From contig RDZR01000035.1 of the NCBI GenBank assembly GCA_004294095.1, positions 1 to 61,252 on the forward strand: a DNA stretch of 61,252 bases. The letters run 5' to 3'. The position numbers were made by a program, and so were the translations under genes. The first letter of the stretch is position 1, and each line of letters opens with the position of its first letter. This DNA is from Verrucomicrobiota bacterium. Its GTDB lineage: Bacteria > Verrucomicrobiota > Verrucomicrobiia > Verrucomicrobiales > Akkermansiaceae. Below, in pieces: positions 1-8,949 of the stretch. The notes under the pieces were generated by a model, which had not been told where the DNA came from, did not search any database, and saw nothing but the letters and a program-made list of their open reading frames with translations.

Positions 1-225
1 ATCGCGGGGCTTTTTTTTCTGCCGTTCGGATTGCTGTTAGGCCCGCTGATTGGTGCTTTTGCCTTTGAGAAACTTTTTTCCAAACAAGAATTGCGGCCGG
101 CGGTTGTTTCCGGAGTCGGATCAGTCGTAGGCATCTTGGCGGGCATGGGCTTCAAAGTGATCATCGGCATGACGATGATTGGGTGGTTTTTTGCGGATGT
201 GTTTTTGATTGGTAAAACGAATTAA
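1..225 (+). CDS. DUF456 family membrane protein, C-terminal part
   Basis: The reading frame is open from base 1 and stops with TAA at 223-225, so only the last 74 residues are in the window. The fragment is very hydrophobic with Gly-rich helices: FFLPFGLLLGPLIGAF, a short charged stretch EKLFSKQELR, then VVSGVGSVVGILAGMGFKV and MTMIGWFF. This alternation of Gly-rich membrane helices around an LRPAVVSG-like segment, with a closing IGWFF, is typical of DUF456 proteins. These are small inner-membrane proteins of unknown function. It ends about 20 bases before rnpB. Confidence 0.6.
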   Translation: MAGLFFLPFGLLLGPLIGAFAFEKLFSKQELRPAVVSGVGSVVGILAGMGFKVIIGMTMIGWFFADVFLIGKTN

Positions 226-239
226 GTCGTGCATGCTGG

Positions 240-640
240 CCGAGCCGCTCCCCGGACGGTCGCTGCTTCTGCATCCGCAGGGGTTGAGGAAAGTCCGGAC
301 ACCATAAGGCAACGCGCCTCACGAAAGTGAGGGACAGGAACCGCGAGGAACCTGGACGGAAAGTGCAACAGAAAGATACCGCTGGTGATTCGCAAGAGCC
401 ATCGGTAAGGGTGAAATGGTGGAGTAAAAGCCCACCGCGAATCCGGGTAACCGGACGGCATGGCAAACCCCGCGTGGTGCAAGACAGAACAGGGGAAGAG
501 TTGCCCGCTCGCCAAATCCCCGGGTAATAGTCGCATCTCACGCAAGTGAGGCGCTCCGCTCCGGCGGGGTGAGAGAAATGGCCGTCCAATCCAGCATCGG
601 CTGGAGGGACAAAATCCGGCTTACAGGGGAGCGGCCGCTT
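240..640 (+). ncRNA. rnpB: RNase P RNA, bacterial class A (rnpB)
   Basis: RNA component of RNase P, which removes 5' leaders from pre-tRNAs. The conserved core is present: GAGGAAAGTCCGGACACCA near 285-303, ACAGAAAGATACCG at 368-381, GGTAAGGGTGAAATGGTG at 405-422 and GGACAAAATCCGGCTTAC near 607-624. Helix P1 is a perfect 10-bp pair, GCCGCTCCCC at 244-253 with GGGGAGCGGC at 626-635. A T-run follows P1 directly and may serve as terminator. The layout matches the ancestral type A RNA. The exact 5' and 3' ends are estimated. Confidence 0.96.
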
Positions 641-708
641 TTTTCTAAAAAACCAATCATCGATTGACTTGTCCGCCACACGCTTAGCTTATTGGAGGCT
701 CTCATCGC

Positions 709-2991
709 ATGAACCATCTGCAAATCATTGCTCAGCAAACAGGCTGCTCGCTGGCCTCTGTCACCACCACGGCCAAGCTCATCGCCGAGGGCGCGACGGT
801 GCCCTTCATCGCCCGATATCGCAAAGAACAAACTGGCTCTCTCGATGAGGTGCAAATTGCCACCATCCGCGATCGCATGCAGCAGTTGGCGGAGCTCGAT
901 GCCCGCCGCAGCGCGGTGATTCGCTCGTTGGAGGAGCGCCAGTTGCTCACGCCGGAGTTGCAGAAAAAATTGCACGCGGCGCTCACCGTCACGGAGGTGG
1001 AAGATATTTTTGCCCCCTACCGGCCAAAGCGCCAAACTCGCGCGACCATCGCGATCGAGCGCGGGCTCGAGCCGCTGGCAGACTGGCTTCTCGCAAATCC
1101 AAAAGGCGATCCAGCAGAACAAGCCGCTCTCTTGATCGATGCCGCGAAACAAGTGGCGAGCGCGGACGATGCGCTGGCTGGCGCGCGCGACATCATCGCC
1201 GAGCGAGTCGCCGACGATGCGGCTCTGCGCGGGCTGGTGCGCACGCTCTATCAGGAAAACGCCATCGTTTCTTCAAAGATTTTATTCGGCAAAGAAGAGC
1301 TGGAAGACGCTCAAAAATATCGTGATTATTTTCAATGGAGCGAGCCGCTGTCCTCCATCCCATCGCACCGCATGCTTGCCATCCGGCGCGGCGAGAAGGA
1401 AGGATTTCTGCTGATGCGCATCGAGGTGCCGCTCGAGCGCGTGACGATGCTGGGGCGAAATGCGTGGCTCGGGCCGGACGGTCCTGCGAGCCGGCACGTT
1501 GCACTGGCAATCGATGATGGCTGCAAGCGCTTGCTGATGCCATCGATGGAAACGGAGACGCGGCTGTTCGCAAAAAAACGTGCGGACCTCACTGCGATTG
1601 CTGTTTTTGGCCAAAATTGCCGGGAGCTTTTGCTGGCCTCTGCCCTCGGTGAGAAAATGCTGCTCGCGTTGGATCCTGGTTTTCGCACCGGCTGCAAAAC
1701 AGTGGTGCTCGATCGCTCGGGAAAATTGTTAGAGCAGACAGTCTTACACGCCACCGTTGGTTCACCCTCGCAGATCGAAGAAGCGGGCCGCACGTTGCTG
1801 CGCCTAATCGCACGTTACGAGATCGAAGCCATCGCGATTGGCAATGGCACGGCCTCGCGTGAAACGGAGTCTTTTGTGAGAAAATTTGTCAAAGGCAATG
1901 CGTTGCCGATTGTGATCGTCAATGAAAGTGGAGCCTCGATCTACTCGGCCTCCGACGTGGCACGGGAGGAATTTCCTAATGAAGACGTGACCGTTCGCGG
2001 CGCAGTGAGCATTGGCCGCCGTCTGATGGACCCACTCGCTGAGTTGGTAAAGTTGGACCCCAAAGTGATCGGAGTGGGCCAATATCAACACGATGTGGAC
2101 CAGCGTGCGCTCAAGACGAATTTGGACGACACCGTGATTTCCTGTGTAAATGCGGTGGGCGTTGAGGTCAACACAGCATCCAAGCAACTGCTGGCCTACG
2201 TCTCGGGACTCAATGCTCAGTTGGCAGAAAACATCATCGCTTGGCGCAATGAACACGGGCCATTTCGCTCGCGTGAAGCTCTCAAGCAAGTGCCACGGCT
2301 CGGGCCGAAAGCGTTCGAGCAAGCAGCCGGATTTCTCCGCATCCGCGGCGCGGAAAACCCGCTCGATGCCTCTGGCGTGCATCCAGAACGCTACGCCCTC
2401 GTCCAACAAATGGCTGCGGATTTGAACTGCCGTGTGAAGGACCTGATCGCCCATGAAGCGCAACGTAACCGCATCCATCTGGAAAATTATACGAAATCAG
2501 ACGAAATCGGGTTGCCGACTTTGCGCGATATTTTGGCCGAGCTGGCGAAGCCGGGACGCGATCCGCGGCGCGAGTTCGAGCACTTTTCTTTCCAGCAAGG
2601 AGTTGAAAAGTTAGAAGATTTGCAAGTGGGAATGAAGCTGCCCGGTGTGGTGACGAATGCCACTGCCTTTGGCGCCTTCATCGACGTGGGCGTGCATCAA
2701 GACGGGCTGGTGCACGTTTCGCAACTCGCAGATCATTTTGTCAAAGACGCGTCCGAAGTCGTCAAAGTCGGCCAGAAAGTCATGGTCACCGTGGTGGAAG
2801 TGGACTTGAAGCGCCGCCGGATTGCGCTATCGATGAAGAGTCGCGTCGATTTCGAGAATCGTCGTGGCCCAGCAAGTGGAGCAACATCGGGGAGTGAGCG
2901 AGATCGCAAACCACAAACGCCCCGCGGCAATGCTCCAGCGGCCAATCACGATTGGTTTTCACAAGCCATGCAACAAGCGAAGAAAAAATAA
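709..2991 (+). CDS. tex: Tex-type S1 RNA-binding transcription accessory protein
   Basis: 760 residues, the usual length for Tex/YhgF. The domain order is right: a helical N-terminal region, a YqgF/RuvX-like fold starting at LALDPGFRTGCKT (Asp about 322), helix-hairpin-helix segments (QLLAYVSGLNAQLAENI, VPRLGPKAFEQAAGFLRIRG), and an S1 domain at about 642-710 (VGMKLPGVVTNATAFGAFID). The tail is basic and low in complexity. Tex is a cytoplasmic nucleic-acid-binding protein that affects transcription and stress tolerance; its mechanism is not fully settled. The start has a GGAGG 10 bases upstream (694-698), one of the clearer ribosome binding sites in the window. Confidence 0.95.
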   Translation: MNHLQIIAQQTGCSLASVTTTAKLIAEGATVPFIARYRKEQTGSLDEVQIATIRDRMQQLAELDARRSAVIRSLEERQLLTPELQKKLHAALTVTEVEDIFAPYRPKRQTRATIAIERGLEPLADWLLANPKGDPAEQAALLIDAAKQVASADDALAGARDIIAERVADDAALRGLVRTLYQENAIVSSKILFGKEELEDAQKYRDYFQWSEPLSSIPSHRMLAIRRGEKEGFLLMRIEVPLERVTMLGRNAWLGPDGPASRHVALAIDDGCKRLLMPSMETETRLFAKKRADLTAIAVFGQNCRELLLASALGEKMLLALDPGFRTGCKTVVLDRSGKLLEQTVLHATVGSPSQIEEAGRTLLRLIARYEIEAIAIGNGTASRETESFVRKFVKGNALPIVIVNESGASIYSASDVAREEFPNEDVTVRGAVSIGRRLMDPLAELVKLDPKVIGVGQYQHDVDQRALKTNLDDTVISCVNAVGVEVNTASKQLLAYVSGLNAQLAENIIAWRNEHGPFRSREALKQVPRLGPKAFEQAAGFLRIRGAENPLDASGVHPERYALVQQMAADLNCRVKDLIAHEAQRNRIHLENYTKSDEIGLPTLRDILAELAKPGRDPRREFEHFSFQQGVEKLEDLQVGMKLPGVVTNATAFGAFIDVGVHQDGLVHVSQLADHFVKDASEVVKVGQKVMVTVVEVDLKRRRIALSMKSRVDFENRRGPASGATSGSERDRKPQTPRGNAPAANHDWFSQAMQQAKKK

Positions 2992-3020
2992 TCTGCTAGA
3001 ATCTAACATTTTCTAACAAA

Positions 3021-4139
3021 ATGGAACTTACTCAAACAGCATACGGCACTTGGAGCGGCGGACGCTTCATGCACTTTGGCGAAACATTAAGCGAAGAGCA
3101 ATTCATCGGCTGCATCGAGACGGCCTATCAATCCGGCGTGCGCACCTTCGTCACCTCAGACGTTTATGGCAATGGCAAGGCGGATGAATTGTTAGGCAAA
3201 GCACTTGGCGGCATCGAGCGCTCAAGTTATGCCTTGGTGGGCATGGTAGGCCATGACTTCTATCATGGCCAGCGCCAAGGCAGCCGCGGATATCCGCGCT
3301 TCACGGACCCCGAGCTGCGCAAAGAGGATGGCTATCTGGATTTTATCCGGATGGCGACAAGTCGCTCGCTCGAACGCTGCGGCGCGAGTGAGTTTGATCT
3401 GTTGATGCTGCACAATCCCGACGAGATTGGATACACCAGCGAGCCGCTGTGGTCGGCTTTTTCACAAATTAAAGCAGAAGGACTCACGCGGCAGTTAGGA
3501 ATCGCACCCGGCCCCGCCAATGGCTTCACGCTGGACCTCATTTACATGTTAGAAAATTTTCCGGAGATGTTAGATTGGGCGATGCTTATTCTCAATCCGT
3601 TAGAGCCGTGGCCCGTCGGCTTGTGTTTGCCAGCCTGCGAGAAACACGGCGTGAAAGTGATGACGCGCGTGGTCGATCATGGCGGGATTTTTCACGATGA
3701 CATCGGCGGTCCTGAGCACACGTTCAAGCCCGGAGACCACCGCAGCTACCGCCCAGAAGGCTGGGTCCAGCATGGCATGGCCAAGGCCAATCAGATGCGC
3801 CCACTCGCCAATGATTACGGGCTGACGATGCTGCAATTTGCCTGCATTTGGAATTTAAGCCATCCGGCAGTGGAGTGCGTCGTGCCGACTTTTATCCAAG
3901 AAGCCGGACAACAAGCGCGCCCGATCGCGGACAAAATTCGCGAATTTGGCAATCTGCCTAACGTGCGATTCACCGCCGAGGAAGTAGTCGCGATTCGCAA
4001 TCTCGGCGACAACACCGGCTGCATGACGCTCAAAGGCGCAAGCAAGCGCCACGCATCAAGCGAGCGCCCCGACGAATGGCCGATGCGCGAGAATCTGTTA
4101 GAAGTCGCGACTCGTCACAGTTTAGGCGATGGATGGTGA
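3021..4139 (+). CDS. Aldo/keto reductase family protein
   Basis: 372 residues with the TIM-barrel pattern of NAD(P)H aldo/keto reductases. There is VRTFVTSDVYGNGKADELLGKAL near the N-terminus (Asp and Tyr of the tetrad), DLLMLHNPDEIG carrying the catalytic His, and a RQLGIAPGP segment. The strand that normally carries the catalytic Lys reads ALVGMVGHD and has no Lys, so the tetrad looks incomplete. The C-terminus is longer than in the basic family. Two TCTAACA words lie directly upstream (3003-3020), and no Shine-Dalgarno is visible. The substrate cannot be inferred. It stands alone, with 264 bases before the next gene, which is on the opposite strand. Confidence 0.85.
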   Translation: MELTQTAYGTWSGGRFMHFGETLSEEQFIGCIETAYQSGVRTFVTSDVYGNGKADELLGKALGGIERSSYALVGMVGHDFYHGQRQGSRGYPRFTDPELRKEDGYLDFIRMATSRSLERCGASEFDLLMLHNPDEIGYTSEPLWSAFSQIKAEGLTRQLGIAPGPANGFTLDLIYMLENFPEMLDWAMLILNPLEPWPVGLCLPACEKHGVKVMTRVVDHGGIFHDDIGGPEHTFKPGDHRSYRPEGWVQHGMAKANQMRPLANDYGLTMLQFACIWNLSHPAVECVVPTFIQEAGQQARPIADKIREFGNLPNVRFTAEEVVAIRNLGDNTGCMTLKGASKRHASSERPDEWPMRENLLEVATRHSLGDGW

Positions 4140-4403
4140 AGCATGGCTTTCCCTGTGAGGAAAGTGATCCCAAACATTGAATCTCGCGAGTCACAGCAAG
4201 TTCCACGCCGCACCCAGCTGTGTGGGTGAATTGGATCGTGTGCTGGTGAAAATCTCATGACGAATCACTCAGTTGCACACTTCCAGCCACAGTGCACGCA
4301 AGCTCCACAGGCTGCCAGCGCTGCTTTGGCATTGCCTCTTCTCGGACGCGCGCCGTTTTTTTGTTTTCGCTAAATCTCCCGTGTGGGTAGCATGCGGACC
4401 TGT

Positions 4404-5522
4404 TTAATCTTCGAAGTTCCAGACCTTCTTGCCGTTCTCGGAGAGATCCTTGCGGCGGATTGTTTTCCCTTCGTGGTTGATTAGGGCGATGCGCTTTACT
4501 TCGCATTTTTGGGATATCAATTCTGAAAGCTCCGTTGAGTGGGTGACGATCAAGATCTGAGAGTTCTCCGAGGCACGAGCAATCAGTTGCGCGAGCGGAT
4601 CTAACAGATCATGGTGAAGACTGGATTCAGGCTCATTGAACACCATCAGTAGGGCGGGTTTCAGTGACAGGAGTGCTGCGGCGAGACAGAAGAAACGCAG
4701 AGTTCCCTCGGAGAGCTCGGAGGCATCCAGCCAGCGCTTCAGGCCTGGGCGTAGCAGCTTCAACTGGAACAGCCCCATTTCATCTGCCGCCGCCCAGCGA
4801 CAATCAGGAAACGCGCGCTCGAAAATCTCGTCCAGAGCATCCGATCTCCGGCTTTCGATCAAAGTCTGAAGATTGGCAGCAAGGTTGCCGCCGTCGGAGT
4901 CCAGCTCGGGTGACCAGAATCCCACTGAAGGTTGCCTGATCGCGGCACCCGGATGGGTGGGAAAATGATCGAAGAAACGCCAAGCAAGAATGGTTTCTCT
5001 CGCGGCTGAAATTGACGGGTAGGCCGCCGAGTCTCGGACCTCGCTCAGAAGGGATTCGGTCGCGTGGACTGGCAAGGGCAATGGCGACATCCTGCCATCG
5101 GATTGCCTTAGCTCGATGGCTGGTCCTTTGCGCGTCGCCATGGCTTTGCCATTTTCTCCACCATGGCGGAGCACTTCGGATTTGATGTCAGGGTCTGTTT
5201 TGAAGAGAGATGGATCGGCGGGGGCGGCAGGAGTCATTCCGCACTCCAGCGATAGATGAAAATCTTCATGAGCCACGGTCCAAACCGCGCGGTGTTTTTC
5301 ATTCTTCTTCAGTTCGCCGGCCCAGAGCATACTGGGCAGGCCTCCCTCGCGTGCCACCGCAGCGGCGAAGCGACCTTGGACCATGCGTTGCACCATTTCC
5401 AGAGCACGATAGACGTTGGACTTTCCAACACCATTTTCCCCGGTGACCAAGGTGACTCTGCCGAGATTCATGCGGAAATCACGCAGCGAGCGATAGCCTT
5501 GGAATTGGACAGACTTCAGCAT
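4404..5522 (-). CDS. AAA family ATPase, RecF/SMC-like (AAA_21 type)
   Basis: 372 residues with an ABC-type ATPase head. Walker A is GENGVGKSN at about residues 28-36, directly after an N-terminal FQGYRSLRDFRMNLGRV strand pair typical of RecF-like ATPases. Signature-like ELSEGTLRFFCLAAALLS, Walker B ALLMVFNEPESSLHHDLL and an H-loop ILIVTHSTEL follow in order near the C-terminus. There is no TOPRIM or nuclease domain, so it is not an OLD nuclease. Free-standing members occur in defence and DNA-repair settings, but no partner gene is adjacent here and the role is unknown. Confidence 0.85.
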   Translation of the reverse strand: MLKSVQFQGYRSLRDFRMNLGRVTLVTGENGVGKSNVYRALEMVQRMVQGRFAAAVAREGGLPSMLWAGELKKNEKHRAVWTVAHEDFHLSLECGMTPAAPADPSLFKTDPDIKSEVLRHGGENGKAMATRKGPAIELRQSDGRMSPLPLPVHATESLLSEVRDSAAYPSISAARETILAWRFFDHFPTHPGAAIRQPSVGFWSPELDSDGGNLAANLQTLIESRRSDALDEIFERAFPDCRWAAADEMGLFQLKLLRPGLKRWLDASELSEGTLRFFCLAAALLSLKPALLMVFNEPESSLHHDLLDPLAQLIARASENSQILIVTHSTELSELISQKCEVKRIALINHEGKTIRRKDLSENGKKVWNFED

Positions 5523-5924
5523 GGCTGATGAATTGAAAAATCAGGTGCCATGCCAAGTGCAAAACCAAATGGGTGAAAGAAACCAAGTGAACCCTGCCGT
5601 CTAACACATTATAAATAGGCTCGCATGAGGGGGCGGAGTTGATCGACAGCAGAACGCCGGTTTGCGAAGCGTTTCCAGAGACCATTCGCCGAAGATTGGG
5701 GTAATAAAATCGTCCAACTTTTCGACCGCGTCGGAGCATGCGGCGTCACCAAGATTGCAAGAATTCTGCACGAGAGAAATTCCATGCCTGCTCTGGCCAC
5801 CCACCACCGCTCCATCGATGATGAGAACTCTCGATCAGGGCGAGCACATCACAATCTAAAGCTGGCCATTTCGATTTTTGCGTGAAAGAGTTCAGGTAGC
5901 TCTGGGAAAAATGAAATCTGATTG
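5523..5924. other. Gene-free gap with one arm of an inverted repeat
   Basis: About 400 bases between the ATPase start and the DUF1800 gene. The short ORFs here have no recognisable domain and look degenerate. The one notable element is the 47-base segment at 5600-5646, which recurs inverted at 10465-10511. Frames across the segment are broken by stops, so if it derives from a gene it is only a remnant. Confidence 0.5.
5600..5646 (+). repeat. 47-bp imperfect inverted repeat, left copy
   Basis: Starts TCTAACACATTATAAATAGG and contains GCATGAGGGGGCGGAG. Aligned by eye with the reverse complement of 10465-10511 it matches at 39 of 47 positions, including an uninterrupted 16-base GCATGAGGGGGCGGAG. 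The two copies enclose the DUF1800 and DUF1501 genes. Confidence 0.7.
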
Positions 5925-8525
5925 ATGAAACGCTATCTTTACGCATGGCTCATTCTGTTGGGAGTGACGGCTCCGGGAGTCGCCCTCGATTCTAGCAATA
6001 ACCAACAAAGCGATGTATGGGAGCAGTTTTACCAAGCCCTATCGCTCCCGCAGAACGGCGATGCGGATGGCGATGGTTGGACGAATGCTGCGGAAAGCAC
6101 GGCGGGCACAAATCCGCTCAATGGCCTATCATTTCCCAATACAGACTTCCGCTTCGAGGCGGGCTTGCCGGTGATCTCATGGCAGGGAAAGTTAGGTAAA
6201 AACTACCGGCTGCTTGCCAGTGATGATTTGTCCACCTTCACGCCTTTGGGCGATGCGATGGCTGGGGCAAGCGCAATCATGGAACTCACGCTGCCGGAAG
6301 CAAATGGTAGTGAGTTCTTTCGCATCCAGATCAGCGACGTGGACTCCGATGGAGATGGCCTTAATGATTGGGAGGAGAACACGTTGGGCTTGGACCCGAA
6401 AAAAGTGCGAACGGAACGTTACTCACAGACGGATTCTCAAAATGTAGCCACCGCTCTATCAGCTGTTAGCTCCATCACCGCATCGGTCTATGACGATAGC
6501 TGTAGCGAGCGCTGGCCAGACCCCGCTGTGCTGGTGCTGCGGCGCAGTGGCGGCATCAAGGCGCTGACCGTGAATTTCTCACTCACTGGGTCAGCGGTTA
6601 GAAATATGGATTACCAAGCTTCCTTGGCAGGAAATACCGCTAGCTTCGCACTCGGCCAGCGTGAGGTGACCATTGATGTCGTTCCTATTGCAGATTCAGA
6701 CCATGGCGAGGCTGCGGAAGCTGTTACTCTAACAGCGCTGGCGGGCGCGGGTTACACGCTAGGCTCGGTGACCACGGCCAGTGCGATGATCCTCAATGAG
6801 ACACCCACCAGCGGTCCCTCGGCCAAGGCGGCGGCGCGGTTTTTACTTCAGGCGGCTTTTGGGCCGGATCAAGATTCCGCAGCGGATATAGATCAGATTC
6901 CTGAGAATATTGAAGAGTTGATGGCGATGGGTTACGAAGCATGGATTGATGATCAGCTCACCCGTCCTGTGGGGACCTTGCGTCCCATGGTGCAGTGGCA
7001 AAACGCCCAGCCGAGCAGCGCTCAAATTTACAACGACCGCAAACAAAATGCTTGGTGGGGCCGCGCGATGGGCCTGCCGAAATTGCGGCCCGATGCTGCA
7101 ACCAGCCAGCTTCCCGATCCGCTGCGGCAGCGGGTGGCTTTCGCGCTGAGTCAAATTTTTGTAATTTCAGACCGGATGGAAGACCTCGCCGTGGATCCGG
7201 AAGGAATGGCGGCGTATTATGACATGCTGTTAGGCCACTCGTTTGGGAATTTTGAAAACTTGCTGCGCGATGTTTCCGTTCATCCGTGCATGGGCATTTA
7301 TCTGAGCCATCTGGGAAATCGCAAGGCAGACGTGGTAGCTCGCACCTTCCCGGATGAAAACTATGCGCGGGAGGTGATGCAGCTTTTCAGTATCGGCCTG
7401 TGGATGCTGCAGCCGGATGGCACACGCGTTTTATCAAATGGCACAAACCTCGGCCCAAGTGGTGAAACTATCCCGTTGAATCAGCCGATTCCCACTTACG
7501 ATAACTCCACCATCACCCAGTTTGCCCGCGTCTTCACTGGCCTTGCCTTCGGTGGAACGAACGTGAACTTCGGCCTGTATCCACGGGACTTCACCGTGCC
7601 GATGAAAGGTTGGGATGCAGAGCATGATCTCGCGCCGAAGACTCTGCTGCTCGGCACCACCACTCCACAGCGGGTGGCCAGTCCCGGAAATACTGGAACT
7701 GCTACCATGGCCGATGTGAATGCGGCGATTTCCAACCTTTTTAATCACCCCAATGTCGGCCCATTCCTCGGGCGACAGCTAATCCAGCGTCTAGTTACCT
7801 CAAATCCCTCGCCAGCCTATGTCGCGCGGGTGACCGCAGCCTTTAATGCAGCACCACGCGGGGATCTGGGCCGCACGGTAAAAGCGATTTTGTTAGATCC
7901 CGAGGCGCGCGATCCTGTGATGATTGCAGACCCGACATTTGGGAAGCTGCGTGAACCATTTTTGAAAACGGTCAACCTCGCCCGTGCCTTTAATGCTAGC
8001 GCGCCGAATGGTTGGTATTACCTTGATGCCTTCACGCTCGATCATGTGGAAGAGCCGCTCAAGGCACCGAGTGTGTTCAATTTCTACCTGCCCAGCTACT
8101 CGCCGCCCGGCCCGATCGCCGCTGCGGGGTTGGTGGCACCCGAGTTCCAGATTATCAATGCCTCTTCTGGGGTGATGGCGGCAAATTACTATTGGAATCA
8201 GATCACCGCTGGGCTGCATCGCTGGGGCGTGGGCTTGGCCTCACAGAACGTCACGCTCAATCTCGATCAGGAAATGCTGCTGAACGTGCCGGCATCCGCT
8301 GTGAATGATCCGTATCCATCCACCCCCGCGCTGGATCCAGACCCACTCATCCGGCGGTTGGATCTAGTGCTCACTGGCGGCACTCTCACACCGCGCAGTT
8401 TCCAAATCATTCGAGAGGCGCTCATCCGCATCGGCCCGAATAGCCAGTGGGACTGGCCGCGAAGTCGGCTGAAGTTGGCGATCTATCTGATCGTGAATAG
8501 CCCCGAATTTGCCGTGCAACGATGA
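5925..8525 (+). CDS. DUF1800 family secreted protein with Asp-repeat and Calx-beta-like N-terminus
   Basis: 866 residues. The start is set at ATG 5925 (MKRYLYAWLILLGVTAPGVA, a good signal peptide); a TTG one codon upstream is less likely. After the signal come thrombospondin-3-like Asp stretches (DADGDGWTNAAE, DVDSDGDGLNDWEEN), probable calcium sites. A Calx-beta-like segment follows (NMDYQASLAGNTASFALGQ). The DUF1800 domain starts near residue 305 (AARFLLQAAFGPDQDS) and runs to the end. DUF1800 proteins are common in Verrucomicrobiota and Planctomycetota, almost always next to a DUF1501 gene as here; the function is unknown but is assumed to be at the cell surface or periplasm. Confidence 0.9.
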   Translation: MKRYLYAWLILLGVTAPGVALDSSNNQQSDVWEQFYQALSLPQNGDADGDGWTNAAESTAGTNPLNGLSFPNTDFRFEAGLPVISWQGKLGKNYRLLASDDLSTFTPLGDAMAGASAIMELTLPEANGSEFFRIQISDVDSDGDGLNDWEENTLGLDPKKVRTERYSQTDSQNVATALSAVSSITASVYDDSCSERWPDPAVLVLRRSGGIKALTVNFSLTGSAVRNMDYQASLAGNTASFALGQREVTIDVVPIADSDHGEAAEAVTLTALAGAGYTLGSVTTASAMILNETPTSGPSAKAAARFLLQAAFGPDQDSAADIDQIPENIEELMAMGYEAWIDDQLTRPVGTLRPMVQWQNAQPSSAQIYNDRKQNAWWGRAMGLPKLRPDAATSQLPDPLRQRVAFALSQIFVISDRMEDLAVDPEGMAAYYDMLLGHSFGNFENLLRDVSVHPCMGIYLSHLGNRKADVVARTFPDENYAREVMQLFSIGLWMLQPDGTRVLSNGTNLGPSGETIPLNQPIPTYDNSTITQFARVFTGLAFGGTNVNFGLYPRDFTVPMKGWDAEHDLAPKTLLLGTTTPQRVASPGNTGTATMADVNAAISNLFNHPNVGPFLGRQLIQRLVTSNPSPAYVARVTAAFNAAPRGDLGRTVKAILLDPEARDPVMIADPTFGKLREPFLKTVNLARAFNASAPNGWYYLDAFTLDHVEEPLKAPSVFNFYLPSYSPPGPIAAAGLVAPEFQIINASSGVMAANYYWNQITAGLHRWGVGLASQNVTLNLDQEMLLNVPASAVNDPYPSTPALDPDPLIRRLDLVLTGGTLTPRSFQIIREALIRIGPNSQWDWPRSRLKLAIYLIVNSPEFAVQR

Positions 8526-8530
8526 ACTCG

Positions 8531-8677
8531 CTAGTGGAAAATTTCCCGAAGCAGCGCCGCGAGGCCGGGCTTGTCCAGCTCATGGGTCGCGATGGCGATC
8601 ATGGCGTTGTAGAGTTGTTTCTCGATGTCTGGAGTTCCGCGTGCAGCAACTTCGTTCAGTTTCAAAAAATCAAACAT
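8531..8677 (-). CDS. Possible 48-residue antisense small protein
   Basis: A small ORF lying opposite the DUF1800-DUF1501 gap. It runs from ATG at 8677 to TAG at 8531-8533. The translation begins MFDFLKLNEVAARGTPDIEK and ends LAALLREIFH; it is a plausible amphipathic helical protein with balanced charge. It starts 10 bases after the stop of another small ORF on the same strand, so the two could be co-transcribed. No family is recognised. It could equally be chance or a decayed toxin-antitoxin remnant. Confidence 0.3.
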   Translation of the reverse strand: MFDFLKLNEVAARGTPDIEKQLYNAMIAIATHELDKPGLAALLREIFH

Positions 8678-8686
8678 GGTAACTGG

Positions 8687-8884
8687 CTACTTTGCGAGTT
8701 CGCTAAGCAAGGAATCATACTCAGTGAATATTTCCCCCTTCGTCTTTGCGATGCGCGCTTCGCGGCTCGGTCCAGAATTCCTTTAGTCCAGCAGTGCACA
8801 CAATTCGTCCACGGACTTTTTCACTTCGAAAAGCTCAGTCGGAGCAAGAGTCTCCAGCGATGCATTTATTTCTCGAACGGTCAT
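8687..8884 (-). pseudogene. Small ORF broken by one in-frame TAA
   Basis: From ATG 8884 the frame reads MTVREINASLETLAPTELFE... for 33 codons, meets TAA at 8783-8785, then continues in frame for 31 codons ending EYDSLLSELAK before TAG at 8687-8689. The overall character (short, charged, helical) resembles antitoxin-type small proteins, but no family is assigned. It lies upstream of the 48-residue ORF and antisense to the DUF1501 leader region. It is treated as a probable decayed gene. Confidence 0.3.
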
Positions 8885-8949
8885 CAGACTATTTTAGCGA
8901 ACTCCTCTCACTTAGCAAGCAGCTTTTCCAACCCGATCATTTCTATCCC

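Noticed and set aside
4255-4403. Small minus-strand ORF beside the AAA ATPase gene
   Set aside because: It overlaps the ATPase 3' end and has low-complexity basic content, typical of a shadow frame.
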